DNA from: Candidatus Lutibacillus vidarii
Lineage (GTDB): Bacteria; Actinomycetota; Actinomycetes; Actinomycetales; Dermatophilaceae
Reading direction: 5' to 3'
Length of the DNA: 64,000 bases
NCBI GenBank assembly: GCA_016717165.1
Contig: JADKGA010000002.1
Coordinates: forward strand, 1,054,001-1,118,000
Part shown: one piece after another, positions 46,181 to 54,474 of the stretch
Numbering within the stretch: position 1 is the stretch's first letter
Layout: every line of letters starts with the position of its first letter
Translations under genes and position numbers: made by a program
The notes under the pieces: generated by a model
Databases searched by the model: none
What the model saw: only the letters and a program-made list of their open reading frames with translations
What the model was told of the DNA's origin: nothing

Positions 46181-46252
46181 GACGCTCATGGACTCGGTGG
46201 ACGCTGATGGCATCGTGCTCGATGCCAAAAGCACCCATTGAGTCCATGAGCG
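46181..46252. repeat. Nested inverted repeats after livF
   Basis: Outer arms CGCTCATGGACTC (46183-46195) and GAGTCCATGAGCG (46240-46252) are exact reverse complements, 13 bp. Inside them GGCATCG (46209-46215) pairs with CGATGCC (46220-46226). This could be a bidirectional terminator between livF and the convergent DUF554 gene, or a binding site or degenerate mobile remnant. Confidence 0.7.
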
Positions 46253-46278
46253 CGTCCCGGGAGGGACGCGGAGGGGCC

Positions 46279-46326
46279 GATGCGGCCGGAGGTCGATGCG
46301 GCCGGAGGTCGATGCGGCCGGAGGTC
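46279..46326. repeat. Three 16-bp tandem repeats at the 3' end of the DUF554 gene
   Basis: GATGCGGCCGGAGGTC at 46279-46294, 46295-46310 and 46311-46326, all identical. The last copy overlaps the stop codon of the DUF554 gene (46325-46327 on the minus strand). Confidence 0.85.
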
Positions 46327-47095
46327 AGCGGAGGGCGACGATCACCTGGGTAAGGATCGGCGCCACGACGAGCGCGGGGAGCAGGTCGCCCACCGGGACC
46401 TCGCGAACACGCAGCAGCCGGAAGCCGATGCCGACCAGGAGCAGCCCACCGGTCGCCGTGAGCGCGCTGATATGCGCAGCCGGCAGCAGCGACCCCAGCG
46501 CCATACCGGCGATGGTGAGGCCGCCCTGGACCACGGCGACCGACGCCGCGGACATGAGCACGCCGACCCCGAAGGTCGACGCGAAGGCGAGGGCCGCGAA
46601 CAGGTCGAGGGTTGACTTCAGGGCGAGCTGCTCGATGCCGTGGCCGAGTCCGTCCGAGAGGGACCCGAGGATGGTCAGCGGCCCGACGCAGAAGAGCAGG
46701 GACGCGGTGAGCCAACCCTCGATGAACCGCTCTCGGGCCTGACCCCCCTCACCGGACGCCGGGAAGCGTCGCGCGACCCAGGACTGCACGACACTGGCGA
46801 GACCCTCGAGACGGGCCTCGATGCGCAGGAGCGACCCGGTGATCCCGCCGATGAGCAGCGACCCGAGCACGACGAGGACGGGAACTCCGGTTCCCACCGC
46901 CGCGCTGAGAGCGGGATCGGTCACCGAGGTGGCCGAGAGCCCCGCCACCAGCAGGGTTGTGAGCCCCAGGGCGTCGGTCACCACGCCTCTGGTGCGCTCC
47001 GGTAGCCGGTGCCCGACCGCCATACCCAGTAGGGACCCGACGACGACCGCGACGACATTGATCACCGTGCCGAGGCCGGGGAAGGGGGCGTCCAC
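46325..47095 (-). CDS. DUF554 membrane protein (YqgA/YdfK-like)
   Basis: 256 residues, about 7 membrane segments, of the DUF554 family: GTVINVVAVVVGSLLGMAVG at the start and FIEGWLTASLLFCVGPLTILGSLSDGLG in the middle. A transport role is suspected for the family but not proven. The GTG at 47095 has TAGGGT 6 bases before it and no ribosome-binding site, so it is probably leaderless. Confidence 0.85.
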   Translation of the reverse strand: MDAPFPGLGTVINVVAVVVGSLLGMAVGHRLPERTRGVVTDALGLTTLLVAGLSATSVTDPALSAAVGTGVPVLVVLGSLLIGGITGSLLRIEARLEGLASVVQSWVARRFPASGEGGQARERFIEGWLTASLLFCVGPLTILGSLSDGLGHGIEQLALKSTLDLFAALAFASTFGVGVLMSAASVAVVQGGLTIAGMALGSLLPAAHISALTATGGLLLVGIGFRLLRVREVPVGDLLPALVVAPILTQVIVALR

Positions 47096-47101
47096 GCAGT
47101 C

Positions 47102-47107
47102 ACCCTA
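47102..47107 (-). promoter_or_regulatory. -10 box of a leaderless DUF554 gene promoter
   Basis: TAGGGT on the minus strand, 6 bases before the GTG at 47095. Confidence 0.5.
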
Positions 47108-47171
47108 GGGCAGTACGCCCCGCGCCAGGACGATGGTCCACCGGCACTTCCGCGCCGAGCCTACTGAGCCG

Positions 47172-47177
47172 TAGAGT
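47172..47177 (+). promoter_or_regulatory. Putative -10 box for the GNAT gene
   Basis: TAGAGT, giving a leader of about 58 bases before the ATG at 47242. Confidence 0.3.
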
Positions 47178-47241
47178 CGCCTCGGTGGGAAGCCAGGGGG
47201 TTACCCGCACGTGACGCCTGCACCCCTGCGAAAGGCTCATC

Positions 47242-47835
47242 ATGGCTCGCCCGCACGTCGTCGTGCGACCCGCCGACCCGTCGGACACCGACGCCGTCGT
47301 CGAGCTGTGGGCTGCCTACCGGGTCGAGTCCGGCGTGACCGGCGAGGCCGCGGCCCGTCGGGTCCTCGAGGGTCGGGTCGTCTCGCTCCTGGACCGCGGT
47401 GACGTTCACGTCTTCGTCGCCTACGCCGAGGACGCCCCGGTCGGCTATGTGCTCGTCTCTGATGTGCCGCCGACCCCGCTCAGCGAGCTGTCGAGCGTCT
47501 CCATCGACCAGCTGTATGTCGTCAAGGCCCGCCGCCGAGAGGGTGTCGCGCGGCATCTGCTCACCTCCGTCACGGCGTATGCCGAGCGAGCCGGGGTCGA
47601 GCAGGTGGTCTCGAACGTCCCGTCCCAGGGCCGGGACGCGAACCGCTTCTTCGCCCGGCTCGGCTTCACCCCGACCGTGGTGCGCCGGGTGGTCCCGACG
47701 GCGGGCTTGCACCGAAAGCTCGTCGGTGGTGAGCCGAGGTACTCGGTCGACCAGCTGCTGCAGCGGCGGCGCCTGGCCCGGTTGCGCGACTCAGGTCGCA
47801 CCTCAGCGGTCTCGCCGACCGTCGCGCCGCGCTGA
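47242..47835 (+). CDS. GNAT-family N-acetyltransferase
   Basis: 197 residues. GNAT fold: VRPADPSDTDAVVELW start, VGYVLV strand, acetyl-CoA loop VVKARRREGVARHLL (the R-x-x-G-x-A pyrophosphate-binding pattern) and NRFFARLGFTPT near the end. The acetyl acceptor cannot be predicted. A C-terminal extension of about 35 residues follows the domain. ATG at 47242. Confidence 0.8.
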   Translation: MARPHVVVRPADPSDTDAVVELWAAYRVESGVTGEAAARRVLEGRVVSLLDRGDVHVFVAYAEDAPVGYVLVSDVPPTPLSELSSVSIDQLYVVKARRREGVARHLLTSVTAYAERAGVEQVVSNVPSQGRDANRFFARLGFTPTVVRRVVPTAGLHRKLVGGEPRYSVDQLLQRRRLARLRDSGRTSAVSPTVAPR

Positions 47836-47890
47836 CCTGCTGACCCACTAACCCACTGACCTGCTGACCCACTCTGGCGCGGGGCGCCAG
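47833..47890. terminator. Direct repeat and hairpin between convergent GNAT and acyltransferase genes
   Basis: CTGACCTGCTGACCCACT occurs at 47833-47850 and again at 47856-47873, the first copy overlapping the GNAT stop. A hairpin follows: CTGGCGC (47874-47880), loop GGG, GCGCCAG (47884-47890), directly before the stop of the convergent gene at 47891. Likely a two-way terminator. Confidence 0.55.
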
Positions 47891-49306
47891 TCAGGCCGGG
47901 ATGGGACCGCCGACGAGGTGGTCGTGCGCGGCCGTGATGAGGTCACGGAGCCGCCAGATGTCCGGGATGAGCTCGGGACAGCTCAGCAGGCCCAGCCCGA
48001 GGTCGGTGCCGCAGCCCTCGACGGTGACCATCAGGCCCAGGCCGTCGCTCAGCGGTGGGAACGGGTAGACCGCTTCCATGAGCCGGTCGTCCAGGGACAG
48101 CGCCGACCGCGTGCTCGGGACATTCGACACCATGACGTTGAACGGCAGCCGCAGCCGGTCCGCGAGGTGCATCCGGGTCGCCGCGTGTGCCAGCGCCGAG
48201 GGGATCGACACCCCGCTGAAGGTGAAGACGTCCTTGAGCAGCGACTCACTGAGCGACGGCGCTGCCTTGGCCTGGAGCATCGACTCGTGGACGATCCGGA
48301 GCTGGTCGAAGGGGTCGTCCACGTCGGTGGGCAGCGGGCAGAGCGACAGTGCGATGTGGTTGCCGGACATCCCGCCCTCGTCCCGGCCCGTTGCGACCGG
48401 GACCAGCGCCACGAGCGGCTGCTCGGGTAGCGCGCCGACCGACAGCAACCAGCGGCGCAGCCCTTGCGCGGTAATGGCCAGGACCACGTCGTTGACGGTG
48501 ACCCCGAGGGTATGCCGCAGTGCCTTGCTCGCGCCCACCGGGATCTTGGTGAAGGCGGCTGAGCGACGCGCGGACACCGCCCGGTTGAAGGGCGTCTCCG
48601 GTGCGGGGCGCAGGGCCGGGCCGGAGGCGTCCTCGGGCGCCGCGCCGTCGCGAGCCAGAGCGAGAGCCGTCTCGACGGCTCGTCCGGCGAAGGAGCTGAG
48701 CATCGAGACGCCGCGCCGCTCGAGCCGCAGGGCCGAGGCGACGACCTCGCCGCCGGTCCGTGCGGCGGCAGCGAGGACCTTGACCGGTGAGGGGCCGGGG
48801 TCGACATGCCATGGTCCCGGTGCGGCCGGGCCAACCTCCTCGTCGGGTCCGAAGAGCGCGGCGAGCAGCCCCCGAGAGCCCATCCCGTCCACGACGCAGT
48901 GGTGGATCTTCGTCACCATCGCGGTGCGACCGCCGGGCAGCCCGTGGAGCAGGTGGGTCTCCCACAGCGGTCGGTCCCGTTCGAGGCGCGTCGCAGCGAT
49001 ATCGGCGACCTCGACCGCGAGGTCGGCATCCCCCGAGCCGGGAGGCAGGGTGCGCTCGGACAAATGTCGCCTGAGGTCGAAGTCGGCGTCGTCCACCCAC
49101 CAGGGCCGGTCCAGCCCGAAGGACATCGTCACCAGCTTGCGGCGCAGGTCGGGCACGAGGTGCATCCGCGCGGCGATCCGCTCCCGGAGGGCGTCGAGCG
49201 AGACGGGCCCCTCGAAGACCGCGAGCAGGCAGACGTGCCCGTTCGTCGTCGGGCCGTCCAACGCAAGAAAGGACGCGTCGAAGGGCCGCAGCTGGGCGGG
49301 CTTCAT
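47891..49306 (-). CDS. Wax ester synthase/diacylglycerol acyltransferase-like protein
   Basis: 471 residues. The WS/DGAT active site HHxxxDG is KIHHCVVDGMGSRG near residue 135; FDASFLALDGPTTNGHV at the start and NVMVSNVPSTRSALSL near 390 are further family motifs. The family makes wax esters or triacylglycerols from acyl-CoA. The ATG at 49306 lies 9 bases after the stop of a hotdog thioesterase gene, so the two form an acyl-CoA-related operon. Confidence 0.88.
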   Translation of the reverse strand: MKPAQLRPFDASFLALDGPTTNGHVCLLAVFEGPVSLDALRERIAARMHLVPDLRRKLVTMSFGLDRPWWVDDADFDLRRHLSERTLPPGSGDADLAVEVADIAATRLERDRPLWETHLLHGLPGGRTAMVTKIHHCVVDGMGSRGLLAALFGPDEEVGPAAPGPWHVDPGPSPVKVLAAAARTGGEVVASALRLERRGVSMLSSFAGRAVETALALARDGAAPEDASGPALRPAPETPFNRAVSARRSAAFTKIPVGASKALRHTLGVTVNDVVLAITAQGLRRWLLSVGALPEQPLVALVPVATGRDEGGMSGNHIALSLCPLPTDVDDPFDQLRIVHESMLQAKAAPSLSESLLKDVFTFSGVSIPSALAHAATRMHLADRLRLPFNVMVSNVPSTRSALSLDDRLMEAVYPFPPLSDGLGLMVTVEGCGTDLGLGLLSCPELIPDIWRLRDLITAAHDHLVGGPIPA

Positions 49307-49315
49307 GGGAGTAGT

Positions 49316-49735
49316 TCAGGACCCGGGAGGCGCATCGCGCAAGAGGCAGGTCAGCCGGGAGGTGCAGATCCGGGCCCCGCCCTCGTCGGTGATGACGACC
49401 TCGAAGCACACCAGGGTCCGCCCGACGCTGACCGGCGTGGCCACCCCGGTGACGAACCCTTCGCGCGCGGCCCGGTGGTGGGTGGCGTTGAGGTCGATCC
49501 CTACCGCGACCCGCCCCGGGCCGGCGACCAGCTGGGCACCGATCGAGCCGAGGGTCTCCGCGAGCACGGCGCTCGCGCCACCGTGAAGCAGCCCGTACGG
49601 CTGGGTGTTGCCCCGGACCGGCATCCGGGCCACCAGCCGCTCGGGCGTGAGCTCGACATACTCGATCTCCATCCGCTCGACGAGGGTTCCGGCCGAGGCG
49701 GCGCCCATTGCGGCAAGGATGTCGGACTGGTTCAC
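49316..49735 (-). CDS. Hotdog-fold thioesterase (PaaI/YdiI-like)
   Basis: 139 residues. The hotdog motif LLHGGASAVLAETLGSIGA carries the catalytic Glu; DLNATHHRAAREGFVTG is the second family segment. Likely an acyl-CoA or aromatic acyl-CoA thioesterase. GTG at 49735 with GGAG 5 bases upstream. Divergent from polA. Confidence 0.85.
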   Translation of the reverse strand: MNQSDILAAMGAASAGTLVERMEIEYVELTPERLVARMPVRGNTQPYGLLHGGASAVLAETLGSIGAQLVAGPGRVAVGIDLNATHHRAAREGFVTGVATPVSVGRTLVCFEVVITDEGGARICTSRLTCLLRDAPPGS

Positions 49736-49772
49736 GGGGGCTCCAAACGGCCAGGCTGTCGGTGTTCTCGCC

Positions 49773-49778
49773 TAGGCT
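49773..49778 (+). promoter_or_regulatory. -10 box of a leaderless polA promoter
   Basis: TAGGCT, exactly 7 bases before the GTG at 49786. Confidence 0.55.
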
Positions 49779-49785
49779 GCCATGC

Positions 49786-52449
49786 GTGAGCCGACTTCTC
49801 CTCCTCGACGGCCATTCGCTGGCCTACCGGGCGTTCTTCGCGCTACCGGTCGAGAACTTCTCGACGACGACCGGGCAGCACACCAACGCCGTCTACGGGT
49901 TCACGTCGATGCTCATCAACCTGCTCCGCGACGAGGAGCCGACCCACCTCGCGGTGACCTTCGACGTCTCCCGGCAGACCTTCCGGTCGCAGGAGTATGC
50001 CGAGTACAAGGCCGGGCGATCGACCACGCCGGCCGAGTTCGTCGGGCAGGTGTCGCTGGTCCGCGAGGTCCTCGACGCCCTCCGTATCCGTTTTGTTGAG
50101 GTTGAGGGTTATGAGGCCGACGACGTCATCGCGACCCTGACCAGCCAGGCGGTCGCGGCCGGGATGGACGTCCTGGTCTGCTCCGGCGACCGCGACACCT
50201 TCCAGCTCGTGGGCGACCAGGTGACCGTGCTCTACCCGGTCCGCGGGGTCTCCGAGCTGTCCCGGATGGACGCGGGCGCGGTCGAGGCCCGGTATGGCGT
50301 CCCGCCGGCGCTCTACAGCGACCTCGCCGCCCTGGTGGGGGAGTCCTCCGACAACCTCCCCGGTGTCCCAGGTGTCGGGCCCAAGACTGCGGCGAAGTGG
50401 CTGACCACCTTCGGCGGGCTCAGCGCCCTCGTCGCGGGGATCGACCAGGTCGGCGGCAAGGTCGGCCAGTCGCTGCGGGACCACCTCGACCAGGTGCTGC
50501 GCAACCGCCGGCTCAACCAGCTCGTCCGTGACCTGCCGCTGCCGGTCACCCTGGACGACCTTGAGCGGCGCAGCTGGGACCGCGAGGAGGTCCACACGGT
50601 CTTCGACGGGCTGGAGTTCCGGGTGCTCCGAGACCGGCTCTTCGCGACCCTCGAGGCGCCGCAGGCCGAGGTGGAGGAGGGCTTCGCCGTCGACGGCGAC
50701 GAGCTCGAGCCGGGGTCGGTCGCCGCCTGGCTCGCCGCCCACACGGCGTCGGGGCGCACCGGCGTCCACGTCGACGGCTCGTGGGCCCGGGGGGTCGGCG
50801 ACGTCGAGGGCATCGGCCTGGCCGCAGCGGACGCGGCGGCGGCATACCTCGATGTCACCCGACTCGACCCGGCGGACGACGCGGCGCTGGCCGCGTGGCT
50901 GGCCGACCGCACCCGGCCCAAGGCGATGCACGACGGGAAGGGGCCGGCCCAGGCGCTCGCTTCGCGGGGCTGGGAGCTGCGTGGGCTCACCTCCGACACC
51001 GCGCTCGCCGCCTACCTCGTCCGCCCTGACCAGCGCTCCTACGATCTGGCCGACCTCGTCGTCCGCACCCTGCACCGCGAGCTGAGCGAGGACGACGCGG
51101 CCGGGCAGGGCATGCTCGACCTGGGGATGGGACCGGGCCGGTCCCGCCAAGCCATGGTCCGGGCCAGCGCGGTGCGCGACCTCGCTGCGGCGCTTGACAC
51201 CCAGGTGGACGCGACCGGTGGTGCCGCGCTGCTGCGGGACGTCGAGCTGCCCCTGGTCGACGTCCTGGCACGCATGGAGCGCGCCGGGATCGCCGTCGAC
51301 ACCGAGGCCCTCACCGCGTTGGAGAAGGACTTCGACGCGAAGGTCCACGAGGCGCAGGAGGACGCCTGGGAGGCGATCGGGCGGCGCGATATCAACCTCG
51401 GCTCGCCCAAGCAGCTGCAGGTCGTCCTCTTCGACCAGCTCGGCCTGCCGAAGACGAAGCGGACCAAGACCGGGTACACCACCGACGCCGACGCGCTTGC
51501 GGACCTGTACGCCAAGACCGAACACCCCTTCCTCGAGGCGATGCTGCGGCACCGCGACGCGATGAAGCTGCGGGTCACCGTCGAGGGGCTGCTCAAGTCG
51601 GTCGCCGACGACGGCCGCATCCACACGACCTATCTGCAGACCATCGCGGCGACCGGGCGGCTCAGCTCCACCGAGCCGAACCTGCAGAATGTCCCGATCC
51701 GCACGGACGAGGGACGCCGGATCCGTGAGGTCTTCGTCGTCGGCACCGGATTCGACGAGCTGCTCTCGGCCGACTACAGCCAGATCGAGATGCGGATCAT
51801 GGCCCACCTCTCCGGGGACGAGGCTCTGATCGAGGCCTTCCGTTCCGGTGAGGACCTGCACCGGTATGTCGGGTCGCGGGTCTTCGGCGTGCCGCCGGAG
51901 GAGGTCACCGCCGCGATGCGCAACAAGGTCAAAGCGATGTCCTACGGGCTGGCCTACGGGCTCTCGGCCTTCGGGCTGTCCAAGCAGCTGACGATCTCCA
52001 CCGAGGAGGCCCGGACGCTGATGGACGAGTACTTCCAGCGCTTCGGCGGCGTCCGCGACTACCTCCGCGAGGTGGTCGCCGAGGCGCGCGCGACGGGATA
52101 CACCGCGACCCTCCTCGGCCGGCGGCGCTACCTGCCCGACCTGACCTCGGACAACCGGCAGCGCCGGGAGATGGCCGAGCGGATGGCGCTCAACGCCCCG
52201 ATCCAGGGCTCGGCCGCGGACATCATCAAGGTCGCGATGCTCGGGGTCGACCGGGCACTGCGCGCTGAGGGGATGCGCTCCCGGATGCTCCTTCAGGTCC
52301 ACGACGAGCTGGTCGTCGAGGTCGCGCCGGGGGAGCGGGAGGCGGTTGAGGCGCTGGTCCGTCGCGAGATGGGGGCCGCCGTCGAGCTCGACGTCCCGCT
52401 CGACGTCTCGGTCGGTCACGGCCGGTCCTGGCACGACGCCGGGCACTGA
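49786..52449 (+). CDS. polA: DNA polymerase I
   Basis: 887 residues. 5'-nuclease domain (about 1-300: RLLLLDGHSLAYRAFFAL, VEGYEADDVIATL, SSDNLPGVPGVGPKTA); a middle exonuclease-like domain in which the catalytic DxE motif is missing (VDGSW in its place), so proofreading is probably lost, as in Mycobacterium and Taq; then the polymerase (motif A LSADYSQIEMRIMAHLSGD, the O-helix RNKVKAMSYGLAYGLSAFG, motif C QVHDELVVEV). The frame is open upstream, but GTG 49786 gives the usual start, with a leaderless -10 before it. Confidence 0.95.
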   Translation: MSRLLLLDGHSLAYRAFFALPVENFSTTTGQHTNAVYGFTSMLINLLRDEEPTHLAVTFDVSRQTFRSQEYAEYKAGRSTTPAEFVGQVSLVREVLDALRIRFVEVEGYEADDVIATLTSQAVAAGMDVLVCSGDRDTFQLVGDQVTVLYPVRGVSELSRMDAGAVEARYGVPPALYSDLAALVGESSDNLPGVPGVGPKTAAKWLTTFGGLSALVAGIDQVGGKVGQSLRDHLDQVLRNRRLNQLVRDLPLPVTLDDLERRSWDREEVHTVFDGLEFRVLRDRLFATLEAPQAEVEEGFAVDGDELEPGSVAAWLAAHTASGRTGVHVDGSWARGVGDVEGIGLAAADAAAAYLDVTRLDPADDAALAAWLADRTRPKAMHDGKGPAQALASRGWELRGLTSDTALAAYLVRPDQRSYDLADLVVRTLHRELSEDDAAGQGMLDLGMGPGRSRQAMVRASAVRDLAAALDTQVDATGGAALLRDVELPLVDVLARMERAGIAVDTEALTALEKDFDAKVHEAQEDAWEAIGRRDINLGSPKQLQVVLFDQLGLPKTKRTKTGYTTDADALADLYAKTEHPFLEAMLRHRDAMKLRVTVEGLLKSVADDGRIHTTYLQTIAATGRLSSTEPNLQNVPIRTDEGRRIREVFVVGTGFDELLSADYSQIEMRIMAHLSGDEALIEAFRSGEDLHRYVGSRVFGVPPEEVTAAMRNKVKAMSYGLAYGLSAFGLSKQLTISTEEARTLMDEYFQRFGGVRDYLREVVAEARATGYTATLLGRRRYLPDLTSDNRQRREMAERMALNAPIQGSAADIIKVAMLGVDRALRAEGMRSRMLLQVHDELVVEVAPGEREAVEALVRREMGAAVELDVPLDVSVGHGRSWHDAGH

Positions 52450-52475
52450 CGGCCCGACCCCGCCTAGCCAACGTC

Positions 52476-54170
52476 GTGACCTCGCCGAGCGGCCCCGCTC
52501 CGCGCCGTAGCCCTGTCCGGTCGACGGCTGCCCCGGCCCGGGCGGCAGCGTCGGGCGCGGCCGCCGCGGTCGTCGTCACCCTCGTCCTGCTCTGGCCGGC
52601 GCTGGGCCGGGGTCTGCTGCTCTACCGAGACTTCGTCAGCGTTCCCAGCCCGGTGCTGGGCCCACGTGCCCTGGCCACCGACGGGGCCCCGCCGCGGGCC
52701 GTCCCGCTCGACGCGGTGACCGCGCTGCTGGCCCCGGTGGTTCCAGCCGGGGTGCAGCAGCAGGTCCTCCTCCTCGCCTCGCTGGCGCTCGCCGGCGCCG
52801 GGGTCGCGGCGCTGTTGCGCCACCGCGGGGTCCTCGCGTCGGTCACCGGTGCCGTGGTCGTCGTGTGGAGTGTGTATGCCGGCGAGCGGCTGCTCCTCGG
52901 CCAGGCCCCGACCCTGATGGGCTGGGCGATGACGCCGTGGCTGGTCCTTGCGACGCGCCGCACGGCGGCACTGCCCTCGTGGCTCTTCGGGGTGGTGCTC
53001 GCCGCAATGCCCGCGGCGCTGACGCCGGTCGGGGCCGTCCAGGCCGCGGTCACCGTCCTCGTCGTCGCGGGTGGCGCGTTGGGTGGGACCAGGCAGCCGC
53101 GCGCGCACCTCGTCGCGGCGACGGCCGCCGCCCTCCTGTGGAGCCTGCCCTGGCTCGTCCCCGCGCTGCGGGGAGCGACCGGGGCGGGGGACCCATCGGG
53201 TGCCCGAGCCTTTGCCGTCTCCGCGGGGTCGCCGCTGGCCGTCCTCGACGTCCTCACCGGTGGTGGCGTCTGGGCCGGTGGCGCCCAGCTGGCCTCGCGG
53301 GGCACGGTGGCCGCCGTCGCCGCGTCGCTCGGGCTCACCGTCGTCGGGCTTGTCGGGTGGCTGCACCCGGCCAGCGCGCCCAGTGTGGCCCGCACCCGAG
53401 CCGGTCGCGGCGCCGTCGTCCTTGCGATCCTCGGCATCCCCGCCGCGGCCATTCTCGCCGCCGGCCCTTTCCTCGGCGCCGTGGAGGCCGCCCAGAGCGT
53501 CCCGGGCTTGGCCCTGTTGCGCGACGCACACCGCGTTCTGGGTGTCTCCGTCCTCATGGTCGCCCTCGGGGTCGGCTCCGCCGTCGGGGCGGTCGGTCGG
53601 CGGGCGGCGGCCGGCGTGGACCGGTCGGGTCGGGAGGGTCGGATGCGGCCCTGGGTCGGTTCTGGGGCCGGTGGTGTGGTGTCACGGTCGCGGCGCGTCG
53701 GCACGGCCGTGCTGCTGGTCAGCCTCGCCGTGCTCGGCGCGCCCGACCTCCCGGCCCGCCTCCACGCGGCATACCGGCCCGTCGCCTTCCCGGCGGGCTG
53801 GGAGGCGGCGGTTGCCGCGGCCGGCGGCCAGACCGCCCTCGTGCTGCCCTGGCAGCCGATCCGGACCCAGTCATGGGCCGGACCGCAGCCCTTCCTCGAC
53901 CCCTTCCCGCTCGGTCATGACGGGCTCGCGGTCAGCGCACGGGACCTGGTCGTCGTGCGGGACGGTGAGGCGGTCAGGGTGGGGCGGCAGGACCCGGCTC
54001 AGGCGCAGCGGTGGGCGGCCGGGGAGCTCCGGCCGGGGGACCTCGACGCGGCCGGGATCACCGTCGTCGTCGAGTGGCTCGGAACCCCTGGGACGCTCCC
54101 GGAGCGCCACCCCGGCCTGGTCGAGGTGTATGCCGACGAGGTGGTCCGCGTCTGGCGACGCGCCCGGTGA
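52476..54170 (+). CDS. Polytopic membrane protein, possible GT-C glycosyltransferase
   Basis: 564 residues, about 12 hydrophobic segments followed by a soluble C-terminal part of about 130 residues. An acidic pair in the first extracytoplasmic loop region (LLYRDFVSVPSP) and the general layout resemble GT-C enzymes, and it opens a row of envelope glycan genes, but no family was identified. The GTG at 52476 has no ribosome-binding site. Very Ala/Gly/Val-rich. Confidence 0.55.
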   Translation: MTSPSGPAPRRSPVRSTAAPARAAASGAAAAVVVTLVLLWPALGRGLLLYRDFVSVPSPVLGPRALATDGAPPRAVPLDAVTALLAPVVPAGVQQQVLLLASLALAGAGVAALLRHRGVLASVTGAVVVVWSVYAGERLLLGQAPTLMGWAMTPWLVLATRRTAALPSWLFGVVLAAMPAALTPVGAVQAAVTVLVVAGGALGGTRQPRAHLVAATAAALLWSLPWLVPALRGATGAGDPSGARAFAVSAGSPLAVLDVLTGGGVWAGGAQLASRGTVAAVAASLGLTVVGLVGWLHPASAPSVARTRAGRGAVVLAILGIPAAAILAAGPFLGAVEAAQSVPGLALLRDAHRVLGVSVLMVALGVGSAVGAVGRRAAAGVDRSGREGRMRPWVGSGAGGVVSRSRRVGTAVLLVSLAVLGAPDLPARLHAAYRPVAFPAGWEAAVAAAGGQTALVLPWQPIRTQSWAGPQPFLDPFPLGHDGLAVSARDLVVVRDGEAVRVGRQDPAQAQRWAAGELRPGDLDAAGITVVVEWLGTPGTLPERHPGLVEVYADEVVRVWRRAR

Positions 54171-54210
54171 CCAGTTCAAGGAATCCTGTGGATTTCCTCG
54201 GCGGCACGGG

Positions 54211-54216
54211 TACCAT
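54211..54216 (+). promoter_or_regulatory. Putative -10 box for the glycan gene cluster
   Basis: TACCAT in the 96-base gap; leader of about 45 bases ending in GGGAGGG before the GTG at 54267. Confidence 0.3.
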
Positions 54217-54266
54217 ACCGGCAGGTAACGACGCGGAGGCCCGCGTTGCATGCGGGAGGGAACCCT

Positions 54267-54461
54267 GTGTCTGACGAGAACACCCAGCGGCGTCGCCGCG
54301 GTCTGGTGATCGCCCTGTTGAGCCTGCTGCTCGGCGCCGGAGCGGCTGCTGCGGCGGTGTCGTCGGTGTCCGCCACGATGGGCCCGAAGGACTCCACGGC
54401 GCGCCAGGACGGCCCCAAGGAGCCGGTCGACCCGAGCCAGCTCCTCACGTACGGCGGCTGA
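54267..54461 (+). CDS. Small membrane protein, DUF2613-like
   Basis: 64 residues: basic N-terminus (NTQRRRRG), one membrane segment (about 12-36), then a polar tail ending DPSQLLTYGG. This resembles the small DUF2613 proteins encoded beside aftD in mycobacteria (Rv0236A). The GTG at 54267 has GGGAGGG (54254-54260) six bases before it. Too short for a sure family call. Confidence 0.55.
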   Translation: MSDENTQRRRRGLVIALLSLLLGAGAAAAAVSSVSATMGPKDSTARQDGPKEPVDPSQLLTYGG

Positions 54462-54474
54462 GCCTCACCCCGGC

